Source of the DNA: Acrocarpospora phusangensis
GTDB taxonomy: Bacteria > Actinomycetota > Actinomycetes > Streptosporangiales > Streptosporangiaceae
Assembly (NCBI RefSeq): GCF_016862995.1
Contig: NZ_BOOA01000076.1
Span: 1 to 39,131 of the forward strand
Length of the DNA stretch: 39,131 nucleotides
Direction of reading: 5' to 3'
The position numbers and the translations under genes are program-made. Of this stretch, positions 26,104 through 34,537 are shown in pieces. Numbering within the stretch: position 1 is the stretch's first letter; the number at the start of each line of letters is the position of its first letter. Under the pieces are notes generated by a model. It was not told where the DNA came from, searched no databases, and worked only from the letters and a program-made list of their open reading frames with translations.

Positions 26104-27468
26104 GTGGGTCTCCGCCTTTACGATACTTTCAGTCGCTCGGTTCGCGATTTCACCCCCCGAATTCCGGGAATTGTCTCGCTTTATCTGTGCGGTCCCACCG
26201 TGGTCGTCCCACCCCATGTCGGGCAGATCAGATCGCAGGTGAATTTCGATATCCTGCACCGCTGGCTGAGACACCTGAATTATCAGGTCCTGTTCTGCAG
26301 GAATGTCACCGACATCGAGGACAAGATCATCAGTCGGTCGCTCAGCGAGGGGGTGCACTGGTGGCGCATCACCGACCCGGTGTACCGCTCGTTCACGCGC
26401 ACGTACGAGGCCCTGGGCTGCCTTCCGCCCAGCGTGGAGCCCCTGGCGACCGGGCACATCCCGGAGATGATCGAGCTCGTGGAGCAGCTGCTCGGGTCCG
26501 GGAACGCGTACGAGGCGGATGGCGACGTGTATTTCTCGGTGGATTCCTTCCCGCCGTACGGCGCGCTCTCCGGGCAGCGCCCGGACCAAATGCGCGGCAC
26601 CGAGGAGAACAGTCACGGAAAACGCGACCCGCGTGATTTCGCATTGTGGAAGAGAGCCCGTCCCGGTGAACCGATCTGGACCGCGCCATGGGGCGAGGGC
26701 CGCCCCGGATGGCATCTCGAATGTTCCGCGATGGCCCGGAAGTACCTCGGCCGGGAATTCGACATCCACGGCGGCGGCGCCAATCTCATCTTCCCGCACC
26801 ACGAAAACGAGATCGCCCAGTCCCGGGCCGCCGGAGACGAATTCGCGCGATTCTGGATCCACAATGGGCCGGTCACCCACCGGGGCGAGAAGATTCGCAA
26901 GGTCGTGAAGAATCCAATGGCCGTGCACACCCTGCTCCGGCGGATTCGCCCGGTCGAGCTCCGTTATTACCTGGCGGCCGCGCACTACCGTTCTCCGATG
27001 GAGTTCTCGGTGGCCGCGGTGGAGGAGGCGGCGACCGCTTTCCGGCGGGTCGAGCGCTTCGTGCACCGGGTGGCCGAGCGCCCGGCCGACCGCCTTCCCG
27101 CCCAGTTCAGCGAGGCCATGGCCAACGACCTCAACGTGCCGCAGGCCCTCTCCCGGGTGCACGCGGCCGTCAACGAGGGAAACGCGGCACTCGATTCCGG
27201 CGACCCGAAACTCGCCGCCGAAAAATGCGGCGAAGTGCGCGCGATGCTGGAAATCCTGGGCCTTGATCCACTGGCCGAGAACTGGGCCAGAGAAACCCGG
27301 CTGCGCGAGGTCGCGGGGGCCGTGCTGCACGTGGTCAGAAATCTCGCCGAGACGAGCGCGGCCGAGGGCGAGTTGGACCGCGCACACGCGCTGCACCACC
27401 AGATCGACAGCGCCTTGATCGGCAACGTCGTGATCAACCGCCGGATGAATCATCGCTTGCCGGTCTAG
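26104..27468 (+). CDS. Cysteinyl-tRNA synthetase paralogue with degenerate signature motifs
   Basis: This 454-aa protein is homologous to CysRS from end to end ([14 protein letters not shown] at the N-terminus, [42 protein letters not shown]). The zinc site that recognises cysteine is intact: Cys29, Cys207, His232 and Glu236. The class I ATP-binding motifs are altered: HIGH is HVGQ (38-41) and KMSKS is KIRKV (263-267, in [10 protein letters not shown]). It may be a weakened or antibiotic-insensitive synthetase, or an enzyme using activated cysteine for something other than translation. It is not MshC, because it keeps the C-terminal helical region. GC bias is somewhat lower than its neighbours. 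The GTG start matches the family's N-terminus. Confidence 0.88.
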   Translation: MGLRLYDTFSRSVRDFTPRIPGIVSLYLCGPTVVVPPHVGQIRSQVNFDILHRWLRHLNYQVLFCRNVTDIEDKIISRSLSEGVHWWRITDPVYRSFTRTYEALGCLPPSVEPLATGHIPEMIELVEQLLGSGNAYEADGDVYFSVDSFPPYGALSGQRPDQMRGTEENSHGKRDPRDFALWKRARPGEPIWTAPWGEGRPGWHLECSAMARKYLGREFDIHGGGANLIFPHHENEIAQSRAAGDEFARFWIHNGPVTHRGEKIRKVVKNPMAVHTLLRRIRPVELRYYLAAAHYRSPMEFSVAAVEEAATAFRRVERFVHRVAERPADRLPAQFSEAMANDLNVPQALSRVHAAVNEGNAALDSGDPKLAAEKCGEVRAMLEILGLDPLAENWARETRLREVAGAVLHVVRNLAETSAAEGELDRAHALHHQIDSALIGNVVINRRMNHRLPV

Positions 27469-27520
27469 GAATGAGCGGATAATTCAACATCGGCAAGGGG
27501 TGGCCCCCGTACCAGCCGGC

Positions 27521-30500
27521 TCAGCGCAGGTCGTTGTCCTCGGCGAGCACCTCCTCGACCTGGCGTATCTCCTCATCCGTGAGCGGGCGCGGCGCGAAGG
27601 CCGGCGCGGGCCCGCCCAGCCGGTCGGCCTCCGCGACAGCCATGCGGATCAAGGCGTCGATCACCTCGCGGGCCGCCGCCTCCATGGCTTTTCGGTCCTT
27701 CCCCTTCCCGCGGACCTCTCCGGAGACGCGCTCCTCCCCCCACAGATGGATGCGGTAGGAGCGCCGCTTGCCCAGATCCGGGGTGTCGTAGATCCGGACC
27801 GCCGGCAGGACGATGCCATGGTCTCGGCGCAGCTCCTCCCGCCGGCGGGTCAGCTCGTCCAGGATCGTGCCCCCGTTGTCCGGATCGAGCACCTCGCTCA
27901 ACGGCGGCGAGACGGCCAGGTGCAACGGCTCGCTCTCCAACGTGGCCTGCCGTGCCCGCGCCCGCAGTTCCGCCGCGCCGGCTCCGTACGTCACGTCGGC
28001 GAGCCCGTCCAGCCCGTGGCCCTCGACGTCCCGCGCCCCCGACGCCTGAGCGAGCAGGATGACCGCCTCGTAGGTGCGCCTGCGCTGACCGTAATCCAGC
28101 AGCGGCGCGAGTTCGCGCAGCACCATCGCCGCGGACCTGTGGTCGGGAACCCGATACCGCAGCCGGGCCGCGAGCCGCATCGCGTGGGCCTTCTCCTCCT
28201 CCGAGATCCCGGGCAGGCCGCTGAACAACTCGTGGGCCGCGGCCTCGTCGCCCGCGCTCCCGTTCTCGGCGAAACCCGCCGCGGCCAGCTCCAGCTCACG
28301 GCGGGCCTGGCCAGGGGACTCCTCCCGCAGATGCATGCGGCCACGCCAGAGGTGCACGATGGCCAGTTCGCGCGGCGCGACCCGCTGGTACAGCTCCTCC
28401 AGCCGGTCCAGCTGCGGCGCCAGCGCGTCCGCCGGCGCCTCGGCGAAGTCCATGACCTGAGCCAGCACCCGGCGGGCCCGGGTCTCCAGCAGTTCGTGAT
28501 CGGACGACACGAGCAGTGCCAGCGCCCGGCGCGCCCCGGCGCTCGCCGCATCGTGGTCGTCCAGCGCGAGGCGCGTCTCGGCCTCGGTGAGGAGCCGTGC
28601 CGCCCGTTCGTGCGCCGGAACCGCCTCGGCCGCCTCCAAGGCGTCGAGGTCGTCGAAGAGCCTGGCCGCCTCGGCCTGCTTCCCGGCGACCAGGAGGTGC
28701 TGCGCCAGCCGGGCCAGCGCCGACCGGATCAGCGTGGGCCAGCCGATCCGTCCCGCCAGCGCCCGCGCCTCTTCCAGGTGGGCGATCGCCCGGAGGATGT
28801 GCTCGCTCTCGGTCTGCACCCCGGCCGCGTTGTGGCGGGCGGCGGCGACGTCACCGAGCTGGCAGAGCGCGTCGAACTCGCCGCGCCCCCAGCCGACCTC
28901 CCGCGCCAGCGTCAGCGCCGCGCGCGCTTCCCGCTCCGCCGCGTCGAACGCGCCGTCGCCCAGGTACGCGCCGGCCAGGCGGACCCGGATGGCCGAAAGC
29001 GGCAACTCCTCGCCCGGCAGGACGTAACGATCGACCAGTTCGCCCAGCTTCCGCTGCGCGGCCTCGAATCGGCCCTCGGCCATGTCGATGAACGTGACCT
29101 GGTCGAGTTCGACGACGGTCTGCGCGAGCTCTCCGCCCTGCACCGACCGGAACAGCCGCAGCGACTGCTCGTACAGGTCGGCCGCCAGGCGTAGTTGGTG
29201 CGCACCGCCGTACTGGGCCCAGCCGCCCGCGATCAGCCGCAGGCAGTCCGCCTGGAGGAAGGTGTCCCCGGCGGCCCTGGCCAGGCCGAGCGCCTCGGTC
29301 AGCAGCGCGAACGTCTTCCGCAGGTCGTAGAACTGGCTCCAGAACCCGACCGTGGACAGGACTCGCGCGCGGTCGCGCGTGGAGACGCCGTCGGCTCCCG
29401 CGAGGGCCGCCTCGAACGACTGGCGCGCGGCCTGCGCGTCGCCGTCGTCGGCCTGCGCGTTGCCCAGGAGGGCGAACAGCAGCGGATGCGGGACGACGTC
29501 CAGGGCCTGGCGGCAGATCTCCTGCGCCTCGGCATGCCGGAACCGGCGGGCGGCCACCGCCGCCCGGGTCGCCGCCGCGCGCACCACGAGCCGGTGGCTG
29601 CGCCCCGCCGTGGCCAGCCGCTGCACTTCGGCCAGCGCGGGCAGATCGACCAGATCCGGGTCGTTGACCTCGTCGAACGCGCCCAGGTGCGCGGCCAGCG
29701 CGGCGGCGCACCGCGCGTGGGCCGTGACCGGGTCGTCGTCGGTGAGCACCGGTTCGAAGACGGCGGGGACCCGGTAGCCTCCGGGCCGCTCGGCGTACTC
29801 CAGCAGATGCCAGCCCGCCAGGCGCCTGGCGCGTTCCACCGCTTCCCGCCGCGCCAGGTCCGGCACCGCGGGGACGGCGATCCGCGAGGCCGGGCCCGCG
29901 AGCCGCGCCAGGATCTCGGCCGGGACCGGGATCCGGTACGGCGCGACCGCGCGCAGCAGCGCCGCGTCCTTCGGGTCGCGCCGCCCGATCAGCTCGTCGA
30001 CGGCCATCTTGTCGTAGAACTCTTCGCGCCGCCGCTGGAAGCGCCGGCGCAGCAGTTCCTCGCCCGTCTCCGGGCTGTCGCGGGCGATGTCGAACAGGAA
30101 GGTGAGCAGCCGGGGGTTGTCGCGCGCCATCAACCGGGCCAGTTCCACGGCCCGCGGGGTGACCTGCCCCTGATTCGCGAGCCGGTCGATCCGCGCCTGC
30201 TGGAAGTGCTCGGGCAGCACGTCCAGGGCCACGTCGTCGAGGAGTTCGATGCCCGGCGACTTCGGCAGGTACCGGCTGGTGATCACGATCCGGTGCGGCC
30301 CGCGGACCGTGGCCAGCGCGGAGACGAGCGCGAACAACGCCTGGACGGCCTCCGGTGCTGGCACCGCCTCGGGACCGCCCGTGCCGATGTTCCGCTGCTC
30401 GAACTCGTCCAGCACGATGATCACCGGGCGGAACATGCGTCGCAGCGCACGCTCCAGCAGGGCCTTCAGGTCGCTTCCCGGCGGCGCGGAGCCGAGCACG

Positions 30501-31912
30501 CTGCCGAGCTCCGGGATCGCGCCCAGTTCCTGGAGCAGGACCTCCCGCGTCAGCGGCACGTTGATCGAGACGTAGGTGACCGGGTTGCCGCGCCCCTCCT
30601 GGGTCGCGGTGACGCGCTCCAGCACGTTGGCCACCAGCGTCGTCTTGCCCACTCCACCGACCCCGTGCACGACCGCGCCGGGGCGGAGGAATTCGCGCAG
30701 CGGGTCGAGCACGCGCTCGAGCCGCTGGATCTCACGCCTGCGGCCGAAGAAGTCCGCCAGCGACACCCGGGCCAGCCCCGACGGCCCGATCTCGCGATGC
30801 TGACGGCCGATCCAGATCTGGTCGAGCGGCATCTGCGCCAGCGCGACCGTCAGCGGGCGCGGCATGTCCGTGCCCTGGACGTGCATGCGGAGCATGTGCC
30901 AGTGTTCGCGGCCCGCCTTGATCAGCTCCTGGTAGCTGCGGGCCAGCGCGATGGCCGGGCTGCGCCCCAGCATGAGCTGCTTGTAGAACGCGGCCGTCGC
31001 CTCGCTCGCGACGCGGTCGTTGACCGGGCGGCCCCAGCCGACCACGATCGGGGCCGAGATGGTCACCAGCTCCTCGGCCAGGGACGGAGCGGCCCCGAGA
31101 TCGCCTCCCTCGGCCGTCTGGCAGCCCGACAGGAACACCAGCCCGGGACCGCTCTGCCACAGCACCTCGTGCAGGTCCTCGGCCGAGGCCCGGTACGTCA
31201 GGCCGTCACGGTCCTCAGTCAGGAAGGACCCGCGCCCGTCGCCGCGCAGCGCGTGCCCGGTCAGGTGGATCACGTCGAAGTGACCGCGGTCGTAGAAGCC
31301 CAGCCGGCGGCCCAGTTCGCTCAGGCTGCCCGTCGGCTCGTACTCCAGGTAGAACGGGGCGCCGCCCTCGGCCGCCGCGTCCCGGATCATCGCCTCTTCC
31401 ATCTCGTAGTTCAGGACGCCGGGGCCGTCGATCGGCTCACAGGCCATGAACAGCAGCCGGAGGGGATGCCGGGCCTCGTCGCGCGTGCGCGCGATCACGT
31501 CCACCGACCGGATCGGGATGACCGGGTTCGGCCGGGCGATGAGGAAACCCCGGCCGTCGTGGAGCAGCTCCCACGGCAGATAGCCGAGACCGGCCGACAC
31601 GTCGAGCAGGATGACCACCAGGTCGTTGGGCCGGCGCTTGAGGTAGCCCGTCAGGTAGAGGTGGCCGGTGTCGAGCAGGTCGTACAGGGTACGGCCGAGC
31701 CCGCGCAGCCGGTTCTCGCGTTCCACGTCTCCTTCGCCCGGGTCGTCCAGGTAGTAGCTCGTACCGGCCTGCCGGAGCGCGTTCTGGAGGTCGTCGTAGG
31801 CGAGCCGTTCGCTGAACGACTCCTGGCTGTCGCCATGGCTGTAGGTCAGCAGGTAGCCCAGTTCCGGGCGCTGTCCCGCGTTCTTCAGCGCGATCTTCAA
31901 CGTCCACGGCAT
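27521..31912 (-). CDS. CHAT protease-STAND NTPase-TPR conflict-system protein
   Basis: This 1463-aa protein has a CHAT (caspase-like) peptidase domain at ~95-345 with catalytic His220 (IHLTGHALRG) and Cys264 (FLSGCQTAEGG). Residues ~388-700 form an NB-ARC/STAND ATPase: entry segment ADFFGRRREIQ, Walker A GVGGVGKTT (417-425), Walker B PVIIVLDEFEQ (496-506) and VITSRYLPKSP. About 600 residues of TPR-like helices follow. The last ~100 residues contain VPAVRIYDTPDLGKRRSYRI, which recalls the FlhA/FHIPEP signature. This logic (sensor repeats, ATP switch, caspase-like effector) is that of bacterial immunity or programmed-death proteins. It is translated 7 nt after a small EACC1-like protein, with which it should work. 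What it senses or cleaves is unknown. Confidence 0.88.
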   Translation of the reverse strand: MPWTLKIALKNAGQRPELGYLLTYSHGDSQESFSERLAYDDLQNALRQAGTSYYLDDPGEGDVERENRLRGLGRTLYDLLDTGHLYLTGYLKRRPNDLVVILLDVSAGLGYLPWELLHDGRGFLIARPNPVIPIRSVDVIARTRDEARHPLRLLFMACEPIDGPGVLNYEMEEAMIRDAAAEGGAPFYLEYEPTGSLSELGRRLGFYDRGHFDVIHLTGHALRGDGRGSFLTEDRDGLTYRASAEDLHEVLWQSGPGLVFLSGCQTAEGGDLGAAPSLAEELVTISAPIVVGWGRPVNDRVASEATAAFYKQLMLGRSPAIALARSYQELIKAGREHWHMLRMHVQGTDMPRPLTVALAQMPLDQIWIGRQHREIGPSGLARVSLADFFGRRREIQRLERVLDPLREFLRPGAVVHGVGGVGKTTLVANVLERVTATQEGRGNPVTYVSINVPLTREVLLQELGAIPELGSVLGSAPPGSDLKALLERALRRMFRPVIIVLDEFEQRNIGTGGPEAVPAPEAVQALFALVSALATVRGPHRIVITSRYLPKSPGIELLDDVALDVLPEHFQQARIDRLANQGQVTPRAVELARLMARDNPRLLTFLFDIARDSPETGEELLRRRFQRRREEFYDKMAVDELIGRRDPKDAALLRAVAPYRIPVPAEILARLAGPASRIAVPAVPDLARREAVERARRLAGWHLLEYAERPGGYRVPAVFEPVLTDDDPVTAHARCAAALAAHLGAFDEVNDPDLVDLPALAEVQRLATAGRSHRLVVRAAATRAAVAARRFRHAEAQEICRQALDVVPHPLLFALLGNAQADDGDAQAARQSFEAALAGADGVSTRDRARVLSTVGFWSQFYDLRKTFALLTEALGLARAAGDTFLQADCLRLIAGGWAQYGGAHQLRLAADLYEQSLRLFRSVQGGELAQTVVELDQVTFIDMAEGRFEAAQRKLGELVDRYVLPGEELPLSAIRVRLAGAYLGDGAFDAAEREARAALTLAREVGWGRGEFDALCQLGDVAAARHNAAGVQTESEHILRAIAHLEEARALAGRIGWPTLIRSALARLAQHLLVAGKQAEAARLFDDLDALEAAEAVPAHERAARLLTEAETRLALDDHDAASAGARRALALLVSSDHELLETRARRVLAQVMDFAEAPADALAPQLDRLEELYQRVAPRELAIVHLWRGRMHLREESPGQARRELELAAAGFAENGSAGDEAAAHELFSGLPGISEEEKAHAMRLAARLRYRVPDHRSAAMVLRELAPLLDYGQRRRTYEAVILLAQASGARDVEGHGLDGLADVTYGAGAAELRARARQATLESEPLHLAVSPPLSEVLDPDNGGTILDELTRRREELRRDHGIVLPAVRIYDTPDLGKRRSYRIHLWGEERVSGEVRGKGKDRKAMEAAAREVIDALIRMAVAEADRLGGPAPAFAPRPLTDEEIRQVEEVLAEDNDLR

Positions 31913-31919
31913 GGGGGCG

Positions 31920-32303
31920 TCAGTCGGCCGTGCCAGGGCCGGGCGGAGACCCGGGATCGGCCTCCGCGTCCGCCTCCCGTTCCAGTTCGAGGAGATGGTC
32001 GAACTCGTCCGGAGACAGGTCCTCCAGCGGGTGACGGGACCCCGTACGGTCGAACACGACGATCACGCGGGGCGGCGGCGGACCCGGCTCGTCACGTTTG
32101 CGGAGACGTTCCGCCCACTTGAACACGGTGTCGGCGATGGCCACGACGGATCCGGCGAGGGTCACGATCGCGGTGACGACCTCGACGACGTTCTTGTCGC
32201 CGGGAGGCGGCTGGCTGAGCCGGGATTGGGAACCGATCTCCGCGGCCAGGTCGGCGGCGTCCCGGGCGGCCGTACTTCCGCTGACCACGATCCGGACGGG
32301 CAT
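31920..32303 (-). CDS. Small single-TM protein resembling EACC1
   Basis: A 127-aa protein with a short N-terminal beta-alpha unit (MPVRIVVSGSTAARDAADLA), one hydrophobic helix (~39-60, VVEVVTAIVTLAGSVVAIAD), a basic stop-transfer (KWAERLRKR), a Pro-rich turn, a strand (RVIVVFDRTGSRHPL) and an acidic tail. This order fits, by eye, the small effector-associated constant component (EACC1-like) proteins described next to STAND/CHAT conflict systems; a profile search would be needed to be certain. The ATG at 32303 has AAGGAGATCGC directly upstream, which rules out the longer frame to 32381. The CHAT-STAND gene follows after 7 nt. Confidence 0.65.
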   Translation of the reverse strand: MPVRIVVSGSTAARDAADLAAEIGSQSRLSQPPPGDKNVVEVVTAIVTLAGSVVAIADTVFKWAERLRKRDEPGPPPPRVIVVFDRTGSRHPLEDLSPDEFDHLLELEREADAEADPGSPPGPGTAD

Positions 32304-32334
32304 GCGATCTCCTTGCTCCCCCGACCAAGTGAAA

Positions 32335-32356
32335 CGGCTAATGTCATTCTTAGCCG
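32335..32356. promoter_or_regulatory. 7-8-7 inverted repeat between the conflict module and the nucleoside hydrolase
   Basis: CGGCTAA (32335-32341) and TTAGCCG (32350-32356) are exact reverse complements with 8 nt between. The site lies 32 nt upstream of the EACC1-like start and 48 nt upstream of the divergent nucleoside hydrolase start. On the minus strand TCGACA (32368-32363) and GACATT, 16 nt apart, give a possible promoter overlapping it. Confidence 0.5.
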
Positions 32357-32404
32357 ATAGATGTCGAGATGATGGCGGCAATGCCCGACGCTAAGCTCCG
32401 AAGC

Positions 32405-33346
32405 GTGGCCCCGACAAAGATCGTCATAGACTGCGACCCCGGTATCGACGACGCGCTGGCGATCGCGCTGGCGCATGGCAGTCCCGCGTTGGAGATCGTG
32501 GGTATCACCACGGTCGGCGGGAACGTGTCCCTGGAGCGCACCACCGACAACGCGCTGCGGCTGCGGGAGTTCCTCGGCTTCCCCGAGGTGCCGGTGACGC
32601 CGGGCGCCGCCGGTGCGATGATGCGGAGCGCGATCGAGGCCGCGCACGTGCACGGGACCGGAGGGCTGGGCGGGGCGATCCTGCCCGCGCCCACGCTGCC
32701 GGTGGCGCCGGGGCACGCCGCCGACTACATCATCGAGACGCTGCGCGCCGCTCCCGGTGAGATCACGCTGGTCGCCATCGGGCCGCTGACCAACATCGCC
32801 CTGGCCGTGCTCAAGGAGCCGCGCGTGGTCGAGTGGGCGCGGGAGTTCGCCATCCTGGGCGGGACGTACACGCGGGGGAACCGCACGCCGGCGGCGGAGT
32901 TCAACATCGCGGCCGACCCGGAGGCGGCGGCGATCGTGTTCCAGGCCGGCTGGACGGTCACCCAGATCGGGCTGGACGTGTCCACCACCGCGCAGGCCAC
33001 CGGGCCGATCGTGGAGCGCATGCGCGAGATCGGCCGCCTCGGCACCGATCTGCTGATCCCCTGCGCGACCTTCTACGGCATGGTGACCGCCGACGACGGG
33101 CCGGCCATCCACGACGCCTGCGCGCTGGCCTACCTGGCCGACCCGAGCCTGATCGTGTTCGAGCCCGCGTGGGTGGAGGTGGAGACCGCCGGCCGGTTCA
33201 CCTCGGGCATGACGGTCATCGACTTCAATTTGGGCGGACGCGTGCCGAACGCCCGGGTGGGCACCTCCATCGACGTGGGCCGGTTCTGGGAGCTGGCCCT
33301 GGCGGCGTACGAGCGTGTGAACAAAGGACTGTCCAGCGGCGTCTAA
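32405..33346 (+). CDS. Nucleoside hydrolase (IUNH family)
   Basis: This 313-aa enzyme cleaves the N-glycosidic bond of ribonucleosides for base salvage. The Ca2+-binding signature is IDCDPGIDDALAIALA near the N-terminus. TVGGN, PLTNIALAV, EFNIAADPEAAAIVF and DGPAIHDACALAYL (with the active-site His and the fourth Ca ligand Asp) complete the family pattern. I chose GTG 32405 because the signature then starts near residue 8, as in other members, and TAAGCT (32392-32397) lies 7 nt upstream as a leaderless -10; the ATGs at 32369-32381 would add 8-12 residues. It is divergent from the conflict module, and the next gene follows after 6 nt. Confidence 0.9.
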   Translation: MAPTKIVIDCDPGIDDALAIALAHGSPALEIVGITTVGGNVSLERTTDNALRLREFLGFPEVPVTPGAAGAMMRSAIEAAHVHGTGGLGGAILPAPTLPVAPGHAADYIIETLRAAPGEITLVAIGPLTNIALAVLKEPRVVEWAREFAILGGTYTRGNRTPAAEFNIAADPEAAAIVFQAGWTVTQIGLDVSTTAQATGPIVERMREIGRLGTDLLIPCATFYGMVTADDGPAIHDACALAYLADPSLIVFEPAWVEVETAGRFTSGMTVIDFNLGGRVPNARVGTSIDVGRFWELALAAYERVNKGLSSGV

Positions 33347-33352
33347 CGGGTT

Positions 33353-34420
33353 ATGTTCGCCCACGTTCTGCTGACCCTCAGCCTGCTGGCCCCGCAGCAG
33401 GCCACCGCCGCCCCCGCCTGGACCATCCAGAGGACCTCTGGCATCTCCAACGCCAGCGCGCTCCTGGACGTCTCCGCCTCCGGCGCCTCGGACGCCTGGG
33501 CGGTCGGGTACGGCTGCAGCGCCGAGGACAACGAGGGCTGCCCCGCCATCCAGCGCTGGAACGGCAGGACCTGGCGGAAGGTGACGGACGCCAGGACGAA
33601 CGCCTACCACGCGGTCGGGGTCAGCGCCGCCTCGCCGAACAACGTGTGGGTGGTGGGCAACGGCACGACCGCGTGGGCCGGGCACTGGAACGGGCGGGCG
33701 TGGACGTCCTACCAGCCGTTCGGCGCGGCCGAGCACAACAGGATCAGCGATGTGGCCGTCTCCGGGCGGCCCTGGTTCGCGGGTTCCACCGCCGACGGCC
33801 GGGGCGTCGTGCTCAGCTGGAGCAAGGCGCGCGGCTTCCGGACCGTGTTCGCCAACCCCGGCTCGCTCAACGCGATCACCGCCAGGAGCGCCACCGGGGA
33901 CGTCTGGGCGGTGGGCGCCAACGGCTCCCAGCCGATGATCGTGCACGGCTCGAACGGGCGCTTCACCGAGCACCGGGCGCCCCTCATCCCCGGCGGCGTG
34001 CTCACCCGCGTCTGGCAGGCGGCCAAGAACGACGTCTGGGCGGTCGGCCACACGGGCGGCACCTTCGCCACGTCGAAGCCGCTCGTGCTGCGCTACGACG
34101 GCCGGTCCTGGCGGCAGGTGTCCGTGCCCGTGGCCAAGGGCAGGCTGACGGGAGTGACCAGCGACGGCGCGGGCGTGGTGTGGGCGAGCGGGGTGGACTT
34201 CGCGCACGGCCGCCAGGTCCTGCTCATCCGGCTGGGCGCGGGCCGGCCACAGGTGTCCTGGAGCCAGGTGTTGACGATCCCCAACCAGCGCGACTACGAC
34301 CCCGACACGGTGACGAAGGTCTCGATCAGCCGCGTCCCCGGCACCCGGCACGGGCTCTGGGCGGCGGTCGCGGCGGGCGGCGGGGACTTCGAGACTCACT
34401 TCCTGATGCGCCGGAAGTGA
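33353..34420 (+). CDS. Secreted beta-propeller protein with DVWAVG-type repeats
   Basis: This 355-aa protein has a short signal peptide (MFAHVLLTLSLLAPQQATAA, cleavage near residue 20). The mature part repeats a blade motif around a D/N-x-W-x-VG core: SDAWAVGYG, NNVWVVGNG, GDVWAVGANG, NDVWAVGHTG, each followed by WNGRTW- or YDGRSW-like strands. This predicts an extracellular propeller related to Kelch or galactose-oxidase central domains, without visible catalytic residues. It begins 6 nt after the nucleoside hydrolase stop, so both are probably co-transcribed. Role unknown; surface binding is a guess. Confidence 0.8.
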   Translation: MFAHVLLTLSLLAPQQATAAPAWTIQRTSGISNASALLDVSASGASDAWAVGYGCSAEDNEGCPAIQRWNGRTWRKVTDARTNAYHAVGVSAASPNNVWVVGNGTTAWAGHWNGRAWTSYQPFGAAEHNRISDVAVSGRPWFAGSTADGRGVVLSWSKARGFRTVFANPGSLNAITARSATGDVWAVGANGSQPMIVHGSNGRFTEHRAPLIPGGVLTRVWQAAKNDVWAVGHTGGTFATSKPLVLRYDGRSWRQVSVPVAKGRLTGVTSDGAGVVWASGVDFAHGRQVLLIRLGAGRPQVSWSQVLTIPNQRDYDPDTVTKVSISRVPGTRHGLWAAVAAGGGDFETHFLMRRK

Positions 34421-34525
34421 GGCGCGCACAGCCGTTTGCGCAGCCAGTGCGGATGGGCGCAATCTCCGTGCCGGAACGACCAATTCCCGAAACAATCCCA
34501 GACTTTCCGCGAAACATGCGTTTCT

Positions 34526-34531
34526 TAGTCT
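34526..34531 (+). promoter_or_regulatory. -10 box of the ATP-grasp operon (leaderless)
   Basis: TAGTCT ends 6 nt before the ATG at 34538, and no ribosome-binding site is present. A weak -35 (TTTCCG at 34504-34509) is 16 nt upstream. The 34421-34537 gap holds nothing else that I can see. Confidence 0.4.
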
Positions 34532-34537
34532 CCGGTC

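Noticed and set aside
26104-27468. MshC (mycothiol ligase)
   Set aside because: MshC lacks the C-terminal helical region found here, and this protein aligns with CysRS through it.
29195-32122. A 975-codon open frame on the plus strand
   Set aside because: It is the exact antisense of the CHAT-STAND gene, has low-complexity Arg/Gln/Pro composition and no domain; it arises from GC-rich third positions.
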